From: Rhizobium sp. 18065
Lineage (GTDB): Bacteria > Pseudomonadota > Alphaproteobacteria > Rhizobiales > Rhizobiaceae
Direction: 5' to 3'
Assembly: GCF_902706095.1 (NCBI RefSeq)
Contig: NZ_CACSJP010000006.1
Span: forward strand, 124,001-188,000
DNA length: 64,000 bases
In this document: positions 17,779-26,181 of the stretch, piece by piece
Position numbering within the stretch: the stretch's first letter is position 1
Layout: every line of letters starts with the position of its first letter
Translations under genes and position numbers: made by a program
Notes under the pieces: model-generated
Database searches by the model: none
What the model saw: the letters and a program-made list of their open reading frames with translations, nothing else
What the model was told of the DNA's origin: nothing

Positions 17779-18552
17779 ATGGCTGAAGCTCAACTCAAGA
17801 CCGCCACGGTTTCCGATACCGACGTCGCCGTCGAACTGATCAACATGAACAAGTGGTATGGCGACTTTCACGTTCTGCGCGATATCAACCTGAAGGTGAT
17901 GAAGGGCGAGCGCATCGTCATCGCCGGTCCGTCTGGCTCGGGAAAGTCGACGATGATCCGTTGCATCAATCGTCTGGAAGAGCACCAGTCGGGCAATATC
18001 CTCGTCGACAACATCGAACTGACCAACGACCTGAAGAAGATCGACGAAGTGCGCCGCGAAGTCGGCATGGTGTTCCAGCACTTCAACCTCTTTCCGCACC
18101 TGACCATCCTGGAAAACTGCACGCTTGCGCCCATCTGGGTGCGCAAGATGCCGAAGAAGGAAGCGGAAGAAGTGGCGATGCACTTCCTCAAGCGCGTCAA
18201 GATCCCGGAACAGGCCCACAAGTATCCGGGCCAGCTTTCGGGTGGCCAGCAACAGCGTGTGGCGATTGCCCGGGCGCTATGCATGAAGCCGAAGATCATG
18301 CTGTTTGACGAACCGACCTCGGCGCTCGATCCGGAAATGGTCAAGGAAGTGCTCGACACCATGGTCGGCCTTGCCGAAGAGGGCATGACCATGCTCTGCG
18401 TCACCCATGAAATGGGCTTTGCCCGCCAGGTGGCCAACCGGGTCATCTTCATGGACCAGGGCCAGATCGTCGAGCAGAATTCACCTGCCGAATTCTTCGA
18501 CAATCCGCAGCACGAGCGCACCAAGCTCTTTCTCAGCCAGATCCTGCATTAA
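17779..18552 (+). CDS. aapP: General L-amino acid ABC transporter ATP-binding protein AapP
   Basis: A 257-residue ABC ATPase energising AapQM. Walker A is GPSGSGKST, the Q-loop is in [12 protein letters not shown], the signature is [15 protein letters not shown], and Walker B with the catalytic Glu is [14 protein letters not shown], followed by the His switch CVTHEMGFA. The start at ATG 17779 has AGGA nine bases upstream; any longer in-frame reading is the alternate frame of aapM. It is the last gene of the operon and is followed by an intrinsic terminator. Confidence 0.96.
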   Translation: MAEAQLKTATVSDTDVAVELINMNKWYGDFHVLRDINLKVMKGERIVIAGPSGSGKSTMIRCINRLEEHQSGNILVDNIELTNDLKKIDEVRREVGMVFQHFNLFPHLTILENCTLAPIWVRKMPKKEAEEVAMHFLKRVKIPEQAHKYPGQLSGGQQQRVAIARALCMKPKIMLFDEPTSALDPEMVKEVLDTMVGLAEEGMTMLCVTHEMGFARQVANRVIFMDQGQIVEQNSPAEFFDNPQHERTKLFLSQILH

Positions 18553-18575
18553 TCGGCTGAACCATTCGATAGCAG

Positions 18576-18613
18576 AAATGCCCGCCCGGGAGATGATCCA
18601 GAGCGGGCATTTT
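18576..18613 (+). terminator. Terminator of the aapJQMP operon
   Basis: AAATGCCCGC (18576-18585) and GCGGGCATTT (18603-18612) form a perfect 10-bp stem with a 17-nt loop and a short T tail, 23 bp after the aapP stop. Confidence 0.85.
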
Positions 18614-18638
18614 CATGTCAGCAATACTGTTTCGGCTC

Positions 18639-19382
18639 TCAGGGGCACCAGGACTGCCGGCGCCCCATGCGCGGCTGCGCCAGTCCTTCGGACACGAGGA
18701 TGGAGCCCAGCGATCGTCCATTGCGGGTGACGACACGGCTGACCGGTCCGCGGTCCTGCCCGCCCTGCACCTTCAGGATCTCCAGATCGAACTTGCCGTC
18801 GTTGAGCAGATCGCGCAGCCGCACCTTTGCGGCAAAACCCCGGTCGCGCTCCTGCCGGCAGGCTGCATCCTCGGTGCCGGGAGCGACAATATCCGAGAGC
18901 ACGATCTTGGTCTTGCGGTACCAGAATGTGTCACCACTGGCGATGCAGTTGTCCAGACCGGACGTGCCGCAATAGTAGAACTTGCCGGTGAAACTCTGCC
19001 CTGCAAGCGGCAGGTTGGCGGCAAGCTCGGTCGGCTTTGCATCCGGCACCGGCAGCTTGGCGACCTGACCGACCGCAACCGGCGGCACTGGCGAGACTGA
19101 AGACCGGGCAGGCTCTTGATTCCTGCGCGCGACGTTGGCGCTCTTTTTGTCCGGCCTTTCGGCTCGTGCATTCCCGCCACCGGATACCTGCCGTTCCGAA
19201 GGAAGATCTTCCAGATACGGAGAGACCTCTTTCATGATCGTGACGCGATTGTCGTAGGTGGCAATGCCACCGGCAACCACAGCCAGCAGAAGGAGCCACG
19301 ACGTCAGGCCCTGGCCGGACGAAGCGCGGGTGGATTTGCGGCGCTTGCGCGGCGCGCGGCGATTGGCAGCGGATGTCGACAT
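18639..19382 (-). CDS. Membrane-anchored staphylococcal-nuclease-like (SNase) fold protein
   Basis: A 247-residue protein with a basic N-terminus (RRAPRKRRKSTR), one transmembrane helix (about SWLLLLAVVAGGIATY) and a probable extracytoplasmic C-terminal SNase/thermonuclease-like OB fold. The fold is suggested by VLSDIVAPGTEDAACRQERDRG and NGRSLGSILVSEGLA. Compared with active SNase, where the first motif reads like IDAPE, the Asp and Glu positions appear as Val and Gly, so nuclease activity is doubtful. ATG 19382 has GAGAGGTT upstream. It converges with aapP and is otherwise alone. Function unknown. Confidence 0.72.
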   Translation of the reverse strand: MSTSAANRRAPRKRRKSTRASSGQGLTSWLLLLAVVAGGIATYDNRVTIMKEVSPYLEDLPSERQVSGGGNARAERPDKKSANVARRNQEPARSSVSPVPPVAVGQVAKLPVPDAKPTELAANLPLAGQSFTGKFYYCGTSGLDNCIASGDTFWYRKTKIVLSDIVAPGTEDAACRQERDRGFAAKVRLRDLLNDGKFDLEILKVQGGQDRGPVSRVVTRNGRSLGSILVSEGLAQPRMGRRQSWCP

Positions 19383-19514
19383 GGTTAACCTCTCGTGCAC
19401 GCAGTATGGCGGTCAAGGGTTTCCGAAAGGTTGGCGACGGCAACAGAAAAACGCCATCCACACTTTTTGCTCAAAACAGCATTGGTCGAAATTTGTAGTT
19501 ATATCTCAAACATT

Positions 19515-19591
<77 letters not shown>

Positions 19592-19638
19592 GTCAGCCGG
19601 CGCGAAGGCCAGGCAAACCGCTTGCAGCCTCGCCGAAC

Positions 19639-19944
19639 TCAGTGAGTCCAAGGCTGAAGGCGGCTGAAACGGAAATTATCAGTATAGGAAACAACCTGCC
19701 GCTTGGCTTCCTTCGGCAGGACCACACGGTATTCGATGCCTTCGCGCTGCGCATAGGCTTCGGCCTGATCAAGCGTCTCAAAAGTCAGCTTGACCTGCTG
19801 GCGGGTGTCTGCGGATGTTGTGTAACCCATGACAGGATCGATCTTGCGCGGGCTGGCCTGGTCGAATTCAAGAACCCAGAACTGGGTCTTTGCCTTGCCG
19901 GACTGCATGGCCGTCTTTGCCGGGCGGTAGATCTTCGCAGACAT
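19639..19944 (-). CDS. ETC complex I subunit, NDUFS4 homologue
   Basis: A 101-residue protein beginning MSAKIYRPAKTAMQSGKA and ending YTDNFRFSRLQPWTH, the PF04800-type NDUFS4 (18-kDa/AQDQ) accessory subunit of respiratory complex I. Alphaproteobacterial complex I carries this subunit, peripheral to the hydrophilic arm. I choose ATG 19944 because the family normally starts there; an upstream ATG 12 bp earlier has a Shine-Dalgarno abutting it with no spacing. The gene sits between tRNA-Arg and tRNA-Pro, an arrangement that may mean cotranscription with the tRNAs. Confidence 0.9.
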   Translation of the reverse strand: MSAKIYRPAKTAMQSGKAKTQFWVLEFDQASPRKIDPVMGYTTSADTRQQVKLTFETLDQAEAYAQREGIEYRVVLPKEAKRQVVSYTDNFRFSRLQPWTH

Positions 19945-20029
19945 GGTCGCATCCATCTCCAGGACATATGCGGCGAGCCGTCCCGCCGCCTCGATCCAGC
20001 CGACCATCGATGATCGGCTTGTTATTGCT

Positions 20030-20106
<77 letters not shown>

Positions 20107-20200
20107 TTCCAGCAATGTTTGCCGGAATACACGGTTCACCTGTGCGCCGCAACAGTAAAAAAGCGGTTTCCCAGCAGGTATTTGCACAAAATGAAAAACC

Positions 20201-20689
20201 TTACGGCTGCGGCTCGTTCGGAACCGCCAGCGGCAGGCTCAAACGGCCACCGGCGGTGATCCCGAGTTCGCCTGCCCGGCCGCCGCGAATCTCCAGGACA
20301 TAACGCACCGCTTCGCCCGAACCGACGATGGCTTCGGAAAACGGCGTGGTGCGCTCGGCAACACGCACGATTCGGCCGGTCTCGTTGATGAACACCATGT
20401 CCAGAGACAGCGGCGTGTTGGCCATCCACATCGTTACCATGCGGCTTTCGCCGAAATCGAACAGCATCCCGGCGTCATCCGCGAGCTGTTCGCGCTGCAT
20501 CAGCCCCCTCGCCCGCTGTTCCATGCTGATCGCCCATTCGACGTCGAATTCGCGCTTCTCGCCAGTCGCCGTCAGAAGGGTCAGCTTGCCGGTGGCAAAC
20601 GTGACCTCCGCAAGGGATGGAAGGATAAAGCCAAGCAACAAAAAAAGCGCCAGAACGGCGCTTTTCAATTTCTGCACAGACGAGGCCAT
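20201..20689 (-). CDS. DUF192 family secreted protein
   Basis: A 162-residue protein with an N-terminal signal peptide (about residues 1-27, VLALFLLLGFILPSLAE) and a DUF192 domain with the motifs RARGLMQREQLADDAGMLFDF and MWMANTPLSLDMVFI...G. The family forms small beta-barrel periplasmic proteins of unknown function. The gene starts 4 bp after the stop of the cold-shock protein gene and is surely cotranscribed with it; the pairing recurs in rhizobia as far as I recall. Confidence 0.9.
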   Translation of the reverse strand: MASSVQKLKSAVLALFLLLGFILPSLAEVTFATGKLTLLTATGEKREFDVEWAISMEQRARGLMQREQLADDAGMLFDFGESRMVTMWMANTPLSLDMVFINETGRIVRVAERTTPFSEAIVGSGEAVRYVLEIRGGRAGELGITAGGRLSLPLAVPNEPQP

Positions 20690-20693
20690 CGGA

Positions 20694-21272
20694 TCAATGC
20701 GCCATTGTTGCAGGTGATGGATTGTCCGGATGGATTTCCGCCGCCATCAGACCCTTGTCGCCGGGGCCGAAACGCACCAGCACCGTCTGGCCGGGCCGCA
20801 GCTCGGTCAGGCCAAAGCGGCGCAGCGTTTCCATATGTACGAAAATGTCCTCCGTGCCTTCCCCGCGCGTCAGGAAGCCGAAGCCCTTGGTGCGATTGAA
20901 CCACTTTACCAGCGCACGCTCCAGTCCGCTTGTCGCCGTGACCTGCACATGCGTGCGCACGGGCGGCAGCTGCGAAGGATGCACCGCCGTCGACTGGTCC
21001 ATGGAGAGAATGCGGAAGACCTGGTAACCGCGGTCACGCTTCTGGATGAGCGCGACGATGCGCGTGCCTTCCAGAATGGTCTGATATCCGTCGCGACGCA
21101 GGCAGGTGACGTGCAAGAGCACATCCTGCATGCCGTTGTCCGGTATGATAAACCCGAACCCCTTGGCAACGTCGAACCATTTAACAACGCCGGTGATCTC
21201 TATGAGGTCAACAGCATCGCCAGACAGCTCCTCGAAACCAGCGAGCCCTTTCGATGATATCTTGTCCGCCAT
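20694..21272 (-). CDS. Double cold-shock-domain protein
   Basis: A 192-residue protein with two cold-shock domains. The first (about 25-95) has [15 protein letters not shown] and VLLHVT, the second (about 118-185) has [18 protein letters not shown] and DIFVHMETL; these are RNP1 and RNP2 RNA-binding motifs. Alphaproteobacterial double-CSD proteins of this kind (Caulobacter CspC/CspD type) act in stationary-phase or cold physiology as RNA chaperones. A linker of roughly 25 residues joins the domains. The gene is divergent from gloA and precedes DUF192 by 4 bp. Confidence 0.92.
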   Translation of the reverse strand: MADKISSKGLAGFEELSGDAVDLIEITGVVKWFDVAKGFGFIIPDNGMQDVLLHVTCLRRDGYQTILEGTRIVALIQKRDRGYQVFRILSMDQSTAVHPSQLPPVRTHVQVTATSGLERALVKWFNRTKGFGFLTRGEGTEDIFVHMETLRRFGLTELRPGQTVLVRFGPGDKGLMAAEIHPDNPSPATMAH

Positions 21273-21457
21273 TTCCCCAAGCCCCTCGAAAACGCGTCAC
21301 ATTGTAGGGTTAACCGATTCTTGTCGATCAGATTAACATTCCGTTAACGGATCAGCGCAAGCCCTAGTTTGATATTTACCCAGAAGCTTTTGCAGACTTA
21401 GCCTTGCTCGAACCTGTCCACTGTTCCATATCACCTCAGTAATCAGGGAGAACGCTC

Positions 21458-21898
21458 ATGCGCTATTTGCACACAATGGTCCGGGTCAAAGACCTGGATG
21501 CCTCACTCGACTTCTATTGTAACATTTTTGGCCTGAAAGAGATCCGTCGTTACGAAAACGACAAGGGACGGTTTACGCTGGTCTTTCTCGTGGCAGACGA
21601 GGATGTCGATCAGGCAAAAGCCCATTCCGCACCGTGCCTCGAACTGACCTATAACTGGGACACCGAGGACTATGCCGGCGGTCGCAATTTCGGCCATCTC
21701 GCCTATGAGGTCGATGACATCTATGCGATCTGCCAGAAACTGATGGATGCGGGCGTGACGATCAATCGCCCACCCCGTTGCGGCCACATGGCCTTTGTCC
21801 GCTCGCCTGACGGCATCTCCATCGAGATCCTGCAGAAGGGCGAAAGCCTGGCGCCGGCCGAACCGTGGCTGTCCATGCCGAACACCGGCGCCTGGTAA
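21458..21898 (+). CDS. gloA: Lactoylglutathione lyase (glyoxalase I)
   Basis: A 146-residue VOC-fold metalloenzyme that converts the methylglyoxal-glutathione hemithioacetal to S-lactoylglutathione. Metal ligands are visible as His5 ([10 protein letters not shown]), Glu in [10 protein letters not shown], His in [10 protein letters not shown] and Glu in [11 protein letters not shown] at the dimer site and the length fit bacterial (Ni-dependent) GloA. AGGGAGAA seven bases before the ATG is a strong ribosome site. It is divergent from the cold-shock gene across 185 bp. Confidence 0.95.
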   Translation: MRYLHTMVRVKDLDASLDFYCNIFGLKEIRRYENDKGRFTLVFLVADEDVDQAKAHSAPCLELTYNWDTEDYAGGRNFGHLAYEVDDIYAICQKLMDAGVTINRPPRCGHMAFVRSPDGISIEILQKGESLAPAEPWLSMPNTGAW

Positions 21899-22004
21899 AG
21901 CCCGCCTCGCGCAAGTTTGCGCGCTTATTTGGGTTCTGACGGAGCGCGCCGTTCGCGGCGCCTCCAGCCCCTGACCGGGGCCTTCCGACAGGACAGAGGC
22001 CAAG

Positions 22005-22973
22005 ATGAGCAGTTTCCTTCTTTCCCGCACGGCACCCTTGCGCACAGCTGCGATGCTGTCAGCACTGATGCTGGCCTCCTGTCAGACCAGTGCCGATGAG
22101 GTAATGTCTCAGGGCGACGCAACTCAACCGGTTGCTGCGAGCGGCAAGGCCACCGACAAGACAAAAAGCTATGTCGACCCGCTGGTGGTCGCGGCCGGCA
22201 GTGCTGGCACGAAGGCTGCAACGGCGTCCGGTAACGGCGAACTGCCGCTGTATGAACCGGGCCCAGGCATCAGCCCATCCAAATCCTCGACAATGGCTGC
22301 CGCCTATGCCGACATCGCCGAACCACCGCCCGAAGTCATGGCGGTCACGCAACAGCAGCAACCGGCCGATCTTAGCCAGGTCATCATGCAGCCTGCCCGA
22401 GTCAATGCCGGCAACAATAGCCTGTTCTCCGCTTCGGCCGGCGCTCCGGCCGTCGAGCCCACGGATACGGGCCCAACAGCCGGATCTCAGCCGACCGAAG
22501 TTGCCGGGTCTTCCAGCATCGTGCCCAGCGACATGCCGATCATGAAGATCAACGCGATGAGCAAGAGCCTGTTCAGCCCGTCGGCACAGCCGCAGCAGGG
22601 AATCGTCGATATTCCAGCCGATGCGTTGCCATTGACCGAGGCAGAAGCCGATGGACAGGTAAATGCACAGGCGAATGCAGAAACCGTTGCGGTCGCACCG
22701 ATTGCCCAGGAAGACGGACCTCCGGTGCTCAAGCGCCTGTCCGATCCGCGACCGAAGCGCAAGATGCTGTCCTATGCCCCCGCTCCAATGCCCACGGCAC
22801 AAGTGCAGGCAGGCGCACAGGCGGGAGGGGTCGATCCCGGCCAGGCCGCGATCCCGGTCGGTGCGGACGCCACCGAAGCCACACCGGCCGCGCAGCAGAA
22901 AAAGAACAAATTCATGTCGTCGCTGCGCCGGATGCTGACCGGCAAGAAAAATGTTGAGGCACCGAAGCTCTGA
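22005..22973 (+). CDS. Low-complexity lipoprotein of unknown function
   Basis: A 322-residue protein with a lipoprotein signal; the lipobox LASC puts the acylated Cys at residue 26. The mature part is disordered-looking, rich in Ala, Pro, Gln, Thr and Ser, with no domain that I recognise. Two internal segments resemble each other (NNSLFSASAG and SKSLFSPSAQ), suggesting a short repeat. The C-terminus turns basic (KKNKFMSSLRRMLTGKK). GAGG seven bases before ATG 22005 supports the start. It follows gloA by 106 bp on the same strand. The lipobox implies an envelope location; no function is offered. Confidence 0.75.
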   Translation: MSSFLLSRTAPLRTAAMLSALMLASCQTSADEVMSQGDATQPVAASGKATDKTKSYVDPLVVAAGSAGTKAATASGNGELPLYEPGPGISPSKSSTMAAAYADIAEPPPEVMAVTQQQQPADLSQVIMQPARVNAGNNSLFSASAGAPAVEPTDTGPTAGSQPTEVAGSSSIVPSDMPIMKINAMSKSLFSPSAQPQQGIVDIPADALPLTEAEADGQVNAQANAETVAVAPIAQEDGPPVLKRLSDPRPKRKMLSYAPAPMPTAQVQAGAQAGGVDPGQAAIPVGADATEATPAAQQKKNKFMSSLRRMLTGKKNVEAPKL

Positions 22974-23104
22974 GACACTCGAAGACCATGCAGGCCGGAG
23001 GGCGGGAACGCCTCTTCGGTCAAGGCTTCTGAATCATTCAATTTTCAAGGTTTTCCACACCCCGGATGCGACTGTCATTTTTTTGAAAAAATCGAAAAAT
23101 GACG

Positions 23105-23133
23105 CTTGCGGCTTTGCATGCCCCTGACTATAA
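23105..23133 (+). promoter_or_regulatory. Promoter of tRNA-Glu copy 1
   Basis: -35 CTTGCG (23105-23110), 17-bp spacer, -10 CTATAA (23128-23133). The tRNA begins 19 nt after the -10. The 800-bp stretch from 22974 to 23773 has no protein gene and is occupied by the three tRNA-Glu units. Confidence 0.8.
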
Positions 23134-23151
23134 GGGCGCCACGGAGCGCAC

Positions 23152-23226
23152 GCGCCCTTCGTCTATCGGTTAGGACACCAGATTTTCATTCTGGGAAGAG
23201 GGGTTCGACTCCCCTAGGGCGTGCCA
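23152..23226 (+). tRNA. tRNA-Glu (anticodon TTC), copy 1 of 3
   Basis: A 75-nt gene starting GCGCCCTTCGTCTATCGG, anticodon loop TTTTCAT flanked by CCAGA/TCTGG, T-arm GGGTTCGACTCCC and encoded CCA. Acceptor GCGCCCT pairs with AGGGCGT (G-U at 1-72). Identical in sequence to copies 2 and 3. Confidence 0.97.
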
Positions 23227-23361
23227 CTCCATTTTCTTCCGGAAAATTGAACTTCCCCCCATGAATTGAACTCTGCGGAACCCGGAGATGTTGCGGGTTT
23301 TACTGCATTTCTCCCGGTCGGTCAGCGATCGAATTTTCTCATGAACAACGGCAAGTTTCCG

Positions 23362-23390
23362 CTTGCCGGATCAAATCGCCCTGACTATAA
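23362..23390 (+). promoter_or_regulatory. Promoter of tRNA-Glu copy 2
   Basis: -35 CTTGCC (23362-23367), 17-bp spacer, -10 CTATAA (23385-23390), again 19 nt before the tRNA. The rest of the 182-bp spacer from copy 1 has no other feature and is not similar to the following spacer. Confidence 0.8.
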
Positions 23391-23408
23391 GGGCGCCACG
23401 AAGCGTAT

Positions 23409-23483
23409 GCGCCCTTCGTCTATCGGTTAGGACACCAGATTTTCATTCTGGGAAGAGGGGTTCGACTCCCCTAGGGCGTGCCA
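23409..23483 (+). tRNA. tRNA-Glu (anticodon TTC), copy 2 of 3
   Basis: Same 75-nt sequence as copy 1, including the encoded CCA. Start to start distance from copy 1 is 257 bp. Confidence 0.97.
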
Positions 23484-23616
23484 CTTCTTCTTCCTTCACA
23501 AGCTGTGCATAACTATGGGAATGCTTTCCGCTAACCCGTTCACTGCGCATTGTTTTTTCCAGTTCTGTATTTTCGCTGGAGGCTGTGGAAAAAACCACTG
23601 CCACGCAAAAAATAGG

Positions 23617-23645
23617 CTTGCAGGAATCACCTCGCCCGGCCATAA
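23617..23645 (+). promoter_or_regulatory. Promoter of tRNA-Glu copy 3
   Basis: -35 CTTGCA (23617-23622), 17-bp spacer, -10 CCATAA (23640-23645), once more exactly 19 nt before the tRNA. The -10 differs from the other two copies at one base. Confidence 0.75.
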
Positions 23646-23663
23646 GGGCGCCACGAAGCGCAG

Positions 23664-23738
23664 GCGCCCTTCGTCTATCGGTTAGGACACCAGATTTTCA
23701 TTCTGGGAAGAGGGGTTCGACTCCCCTAGGGCGTGCCA
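23664..23738 (+). tRNA. tRNA-Glu (anticodon TTC), copy 3 of 3
   Basis: Same 75-nt sequence as copies 1 and 2 with encoded CCA; start to start distance from copy 2 is 255 bp. No clear terminator follows before the convergent recJ stop at 23774. Confidence 0.97.
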
Positions 23739-23773
23739 CTTTCCCTTAAGATACCTTCTTTACGTTACGTAAG

Positions 23774-25576
23774 TTATGGCGCCTTTGCGGCGTCGAGCAC
23801 GCGCAATTGAATGCGGCGGTTGCCCTGCCAATGATCGGCGCCCAGCGTGCCGGCCACGTGAACCTGGTTGCCGCGATTGTTCATCAGGAAATGGCCCAGT
23901 TCGGTTTCCGCTGCGCGGAAGGCGATGCCTTCGAGCTTGCTGCCATCCAGCGCCTCCAGCGTGATTTTCACATGGGTGGTGCCGACCGGGCGCACGTCGC
24001 GCAGCCGGTGCATCGGCACGGCGAAAATCGGCTGCGCGTGGCCGGAACCGTAAGGACCAGCGGCCTCGAGCTGGTCGATCAGCGCAAGCGTTGCCCCCGA
24101 TGCGCCGATGGCACCGTCGATCTTCAGCGTCTGGTTGGCCGCAAGGCTTGCGACCTGGGTGGATGCCTGCTCGTCGAAGAACGCCCTGAGGCGACCGAGA
24201 TTGCCGCGCTCGACCGTCAGGCCGGCCGCCATTGCGTGGCCTCCGCCCTTGACCAGCAGGCCGTTGTCGACGGCTGCCCGCACCATCTTGCCGATGTCGA
24301 ACCCGTTGATCGAACGGCCGGAGCCTGCCCCCTTGCCCGACGGATCGAAGGCAATGGCAAAGGCCGGGCGCTTGAACCGTTCCTTCAACCGGGCGGCCAG
24401 CAGACCGACAATGCCGGGATGCCAGTTTTCCCGTGCCGTGACGATCACCGCGGCCGTCTCGCCCGTGCCGTATTCCGCCATGGCCTCAGCCTCGGCCTCG
24501 GCCAGCATGACCGCCTCCATGGCCTGGCGTTCGCGATTGAGTTCGTCCAGATGGGTGGCGATCTTGTCGGCTTCCGCAGGCTCGTCGATGGTCAGCAAGC
24601 GACTGCCCAGGGCGGCATCGCCGATGCGCCCCCCGGCATTGATTCTTGGTCCTACGAGAAATCCGAAATGGTAGGGCGTCACCGGGCCGCCAATGCCGGC
24701 AATGCGCAGCAGCGAGGCAAGTCCGGCATTTTGCTGGTGGCGCGCGGCAATCAGGCCCTTGGTAACATAGGCCCGGTTCAGTCCCTTCAACGGAACGACA
24801 TCGCAGACGGTCGCCAGCGCGACCAGGTCAAGCCAGGCGAGTAGGTCGAGCGAGCGGGCATAGGCGTGCCCCTCTTCGCGCAAACGCCGCAGGCAGGCCA
24901 CCAGCACCATGAATACGACACCGGCAGCGCAGAGATGGCCCTGCCCCGACAGATCGTCCTCGCGGTTGGGATTGACCAGCGCATGGCAGGCCGGCATCTC
25001 GTGTCCCATCTGGTGGTGGTCGATGACCACGACATCGATCTTGCGCCGCTCGGCGGCGGCGAGCGCCTCGATGCTGGTCGAGCCGCAGTCGACGGTGATG
25101 ATCAACTGGGCGCCGCGATCGATCAACTGGTCGATGGCGGCAGGGTTCGGTCCATAGCCCTCGAAAATCCTGTCCGGGATATAGATTTCCGCATCGATGC
25201 CGAAATGGTGCAGGAAGCGAAACATCAAGGCGGATGAAGCCGCGCCATCGACGTCGTAGTCACCGAAGATGGCCACGCGCTCGCCACGATTGACGGCGGC
25301 ACAGATGCGCTCGGCTGCCGTATCGCAATCGGTCAGCCGCGACGGGTCCGGCATCAGGTTGCGGATGGTCGGATCGAGAAAGGCGGGAGCCTCGTCTACG
25401 CCCACGCCCCTGCCCGCCAGCACACGCGCGACAAGCTCCGGAATGCCGTGGACCTGGCTCATCGCCAGCGCCCTGTTCTGCGCCGCCTGATCGGCGCGCG
25501 TCATCCAGCGCTGGCCACTGACGGATTGCTCGACACCAAGAAAAGCGCGCTGGACGGGATCTACCGGTTCGGACAT
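23774..25576 (-). CDS. recJ: Single-stranded-DNA-specific exonuclease RecJ
   Basis: A 600-residue 5'-3' ssDNA exonuclease of the DHH family, used in recombination and mismatch repair. Motif I is IFGDYDVDGAAS, motif III is the DHH box VVIDHHQMGHEMP, and VGPRINAGGRIGD and GGHAMAAGLTVE (DHHA1 domain) follow. Length is normal. I chose ATG 25576 because the family sequence begins with PVDPVQRAFLGVEQSVSGQRW right after it; a longer reading to 25648 adds an unlikely leader. It converges on the tRNA-Glu cluster. Confidence 0.94.
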   Translation of the reverse strand: MSEPVDPVQRAFLGVEQSVSGQRWMTRADQAAQNRALAMSQVHGIPELVARVLAGRGVGVDEAPAFLDPTIRNLMPDPSRLTDCDTAAERICAAVNRGERVAIFGDYDVDGAASSALMFRFLHHFGIDAEIYIPDRIFEGYGPNPAAIDQLIDRGAQLIITVDCGSTSIEALAAAERRKIDVVVIDHHQMGHEMPACHALVNPNREDDLSGQGHLCAAGVVFMVLVACLRRLREEGHAYARSLDLLAWLDLVALATVCDVVPLKGLNRAYVTKGLIAARHQQNAGLASLLRIAGIGGPVTPYHFGFLVGPRINAGGRIGDAALGSRLLTIDEPAEADKIATHLDELNRERQAMEAVMLAEAEAEAMAEYGTGETAAVIVTARENWHPGIVGLLAARLKERFKRPAFAIAFDPSGKGAGSGRSINGFDIGKMVRAAVDNGLLVKGGGHAMAAGLTVERGNLGRLRAFFDEQASTQVASLAANQTLKIDGAIGASGATLALIDQLEAAGPYGSGHAQPIFAVPMHRLRDVRPVGTTHVKITLEALDGSKLEGIAFRAAETELGHFLMNNRGNQVHVAGTLGADHWQGNRRIQLRVLDAAKAP

Positions 25577-25777
25577 GGGACTCGCTTTGAAACACGGTCT
25601 TGCGGAAACCTGACGATCACCGCATGGCCGCGACACTGGAAGGGACACGATGCCGGCAAAGGGCCGTCACCATCGTCCTTCCGCTGTTCTAGCGGTCCTG
25701 ACAAAAATGAACAGAGGAAAGCCGACCTTCAACAAGGCCAGTGCGACATGCGCACCTGACTGCAGACATCTGGCGGC

Positions 25778-25996
25778 TTACGCCATTAGCCAGGCCACCA
25801 GCGCGAATGGCAGGACCATGGCAGACAAGAAGGCAAGGATCATTGCCCAGTCCGACATGCCATCGGCCGATGCCTCCCAGCTGTCAGCATCTGACGCGGA
25901 GTTCGCCCGCCGTTGGGCATCAGGCTGGTTGCGCTCGAATGATGCGTCGCATCCGGCAAAATCGGCCGGTGAAACCCATGTCTTTCCCACACTCAT
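25778..25996 (-). CDS. Small single-pass membrane protein, unknown
   Basis: A 72-residue protein with a polar, charged N-terminal half and one C-terminal hydrophobic helix (WAMILAFLSAMVLPFALVAWLMA), so probably a tail-anchored inner-membrane microprotein. GGGGAGGAG lies about nine bases before the ATG, a strong ribosome site that supports it as a real gene. I recognise no family. It lies between hom and recJ on the same strand, a place where other rhizobia usually carry glpX. The flanking gaps (201 and 185 bp) hold no other feature that I can see. Confidence 0.6.
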   Translation of the reverse strand: MSVGKTWVSPADFAGCDASFERNQPDAQRRANSASDADSWEASADGMSDWAMILAFLSAMVLPFALVAWLMA

Positions 25997-26181
25997 CGCT
26001 GAGGCTCCTCCCCAAGAACCTGACAGATGGCGACAATCTACCGCGCAGGCACAAGCATGGCGAGAGCGGGACCGTGATTTTATGTAGGTGGCGCGTCGTT
26101 TTCCGCCAATCGGACCAATTGCTTCGCAGATGCAGCAGCGAAATCGGGCGAATTACCCGAAAACGCTGCGCTGCAAAAGAC

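Noticed and set aside
16882-18552. A 556-codon reading that would fuse extra sequence to AapP
   Set aside because: The extra N-terminal part is the second frame of aapM; AapP starts at 17779 with a proper ribosome site.
23152-23738. Possible CRISPR-like array (three identical 75-nt units with similar spacing)
   Set aside because: The repeats are full tRNA-Glu cloverleaves with promoters; spacers are about 180 bp and not repeat-spacer units; no cas genes.
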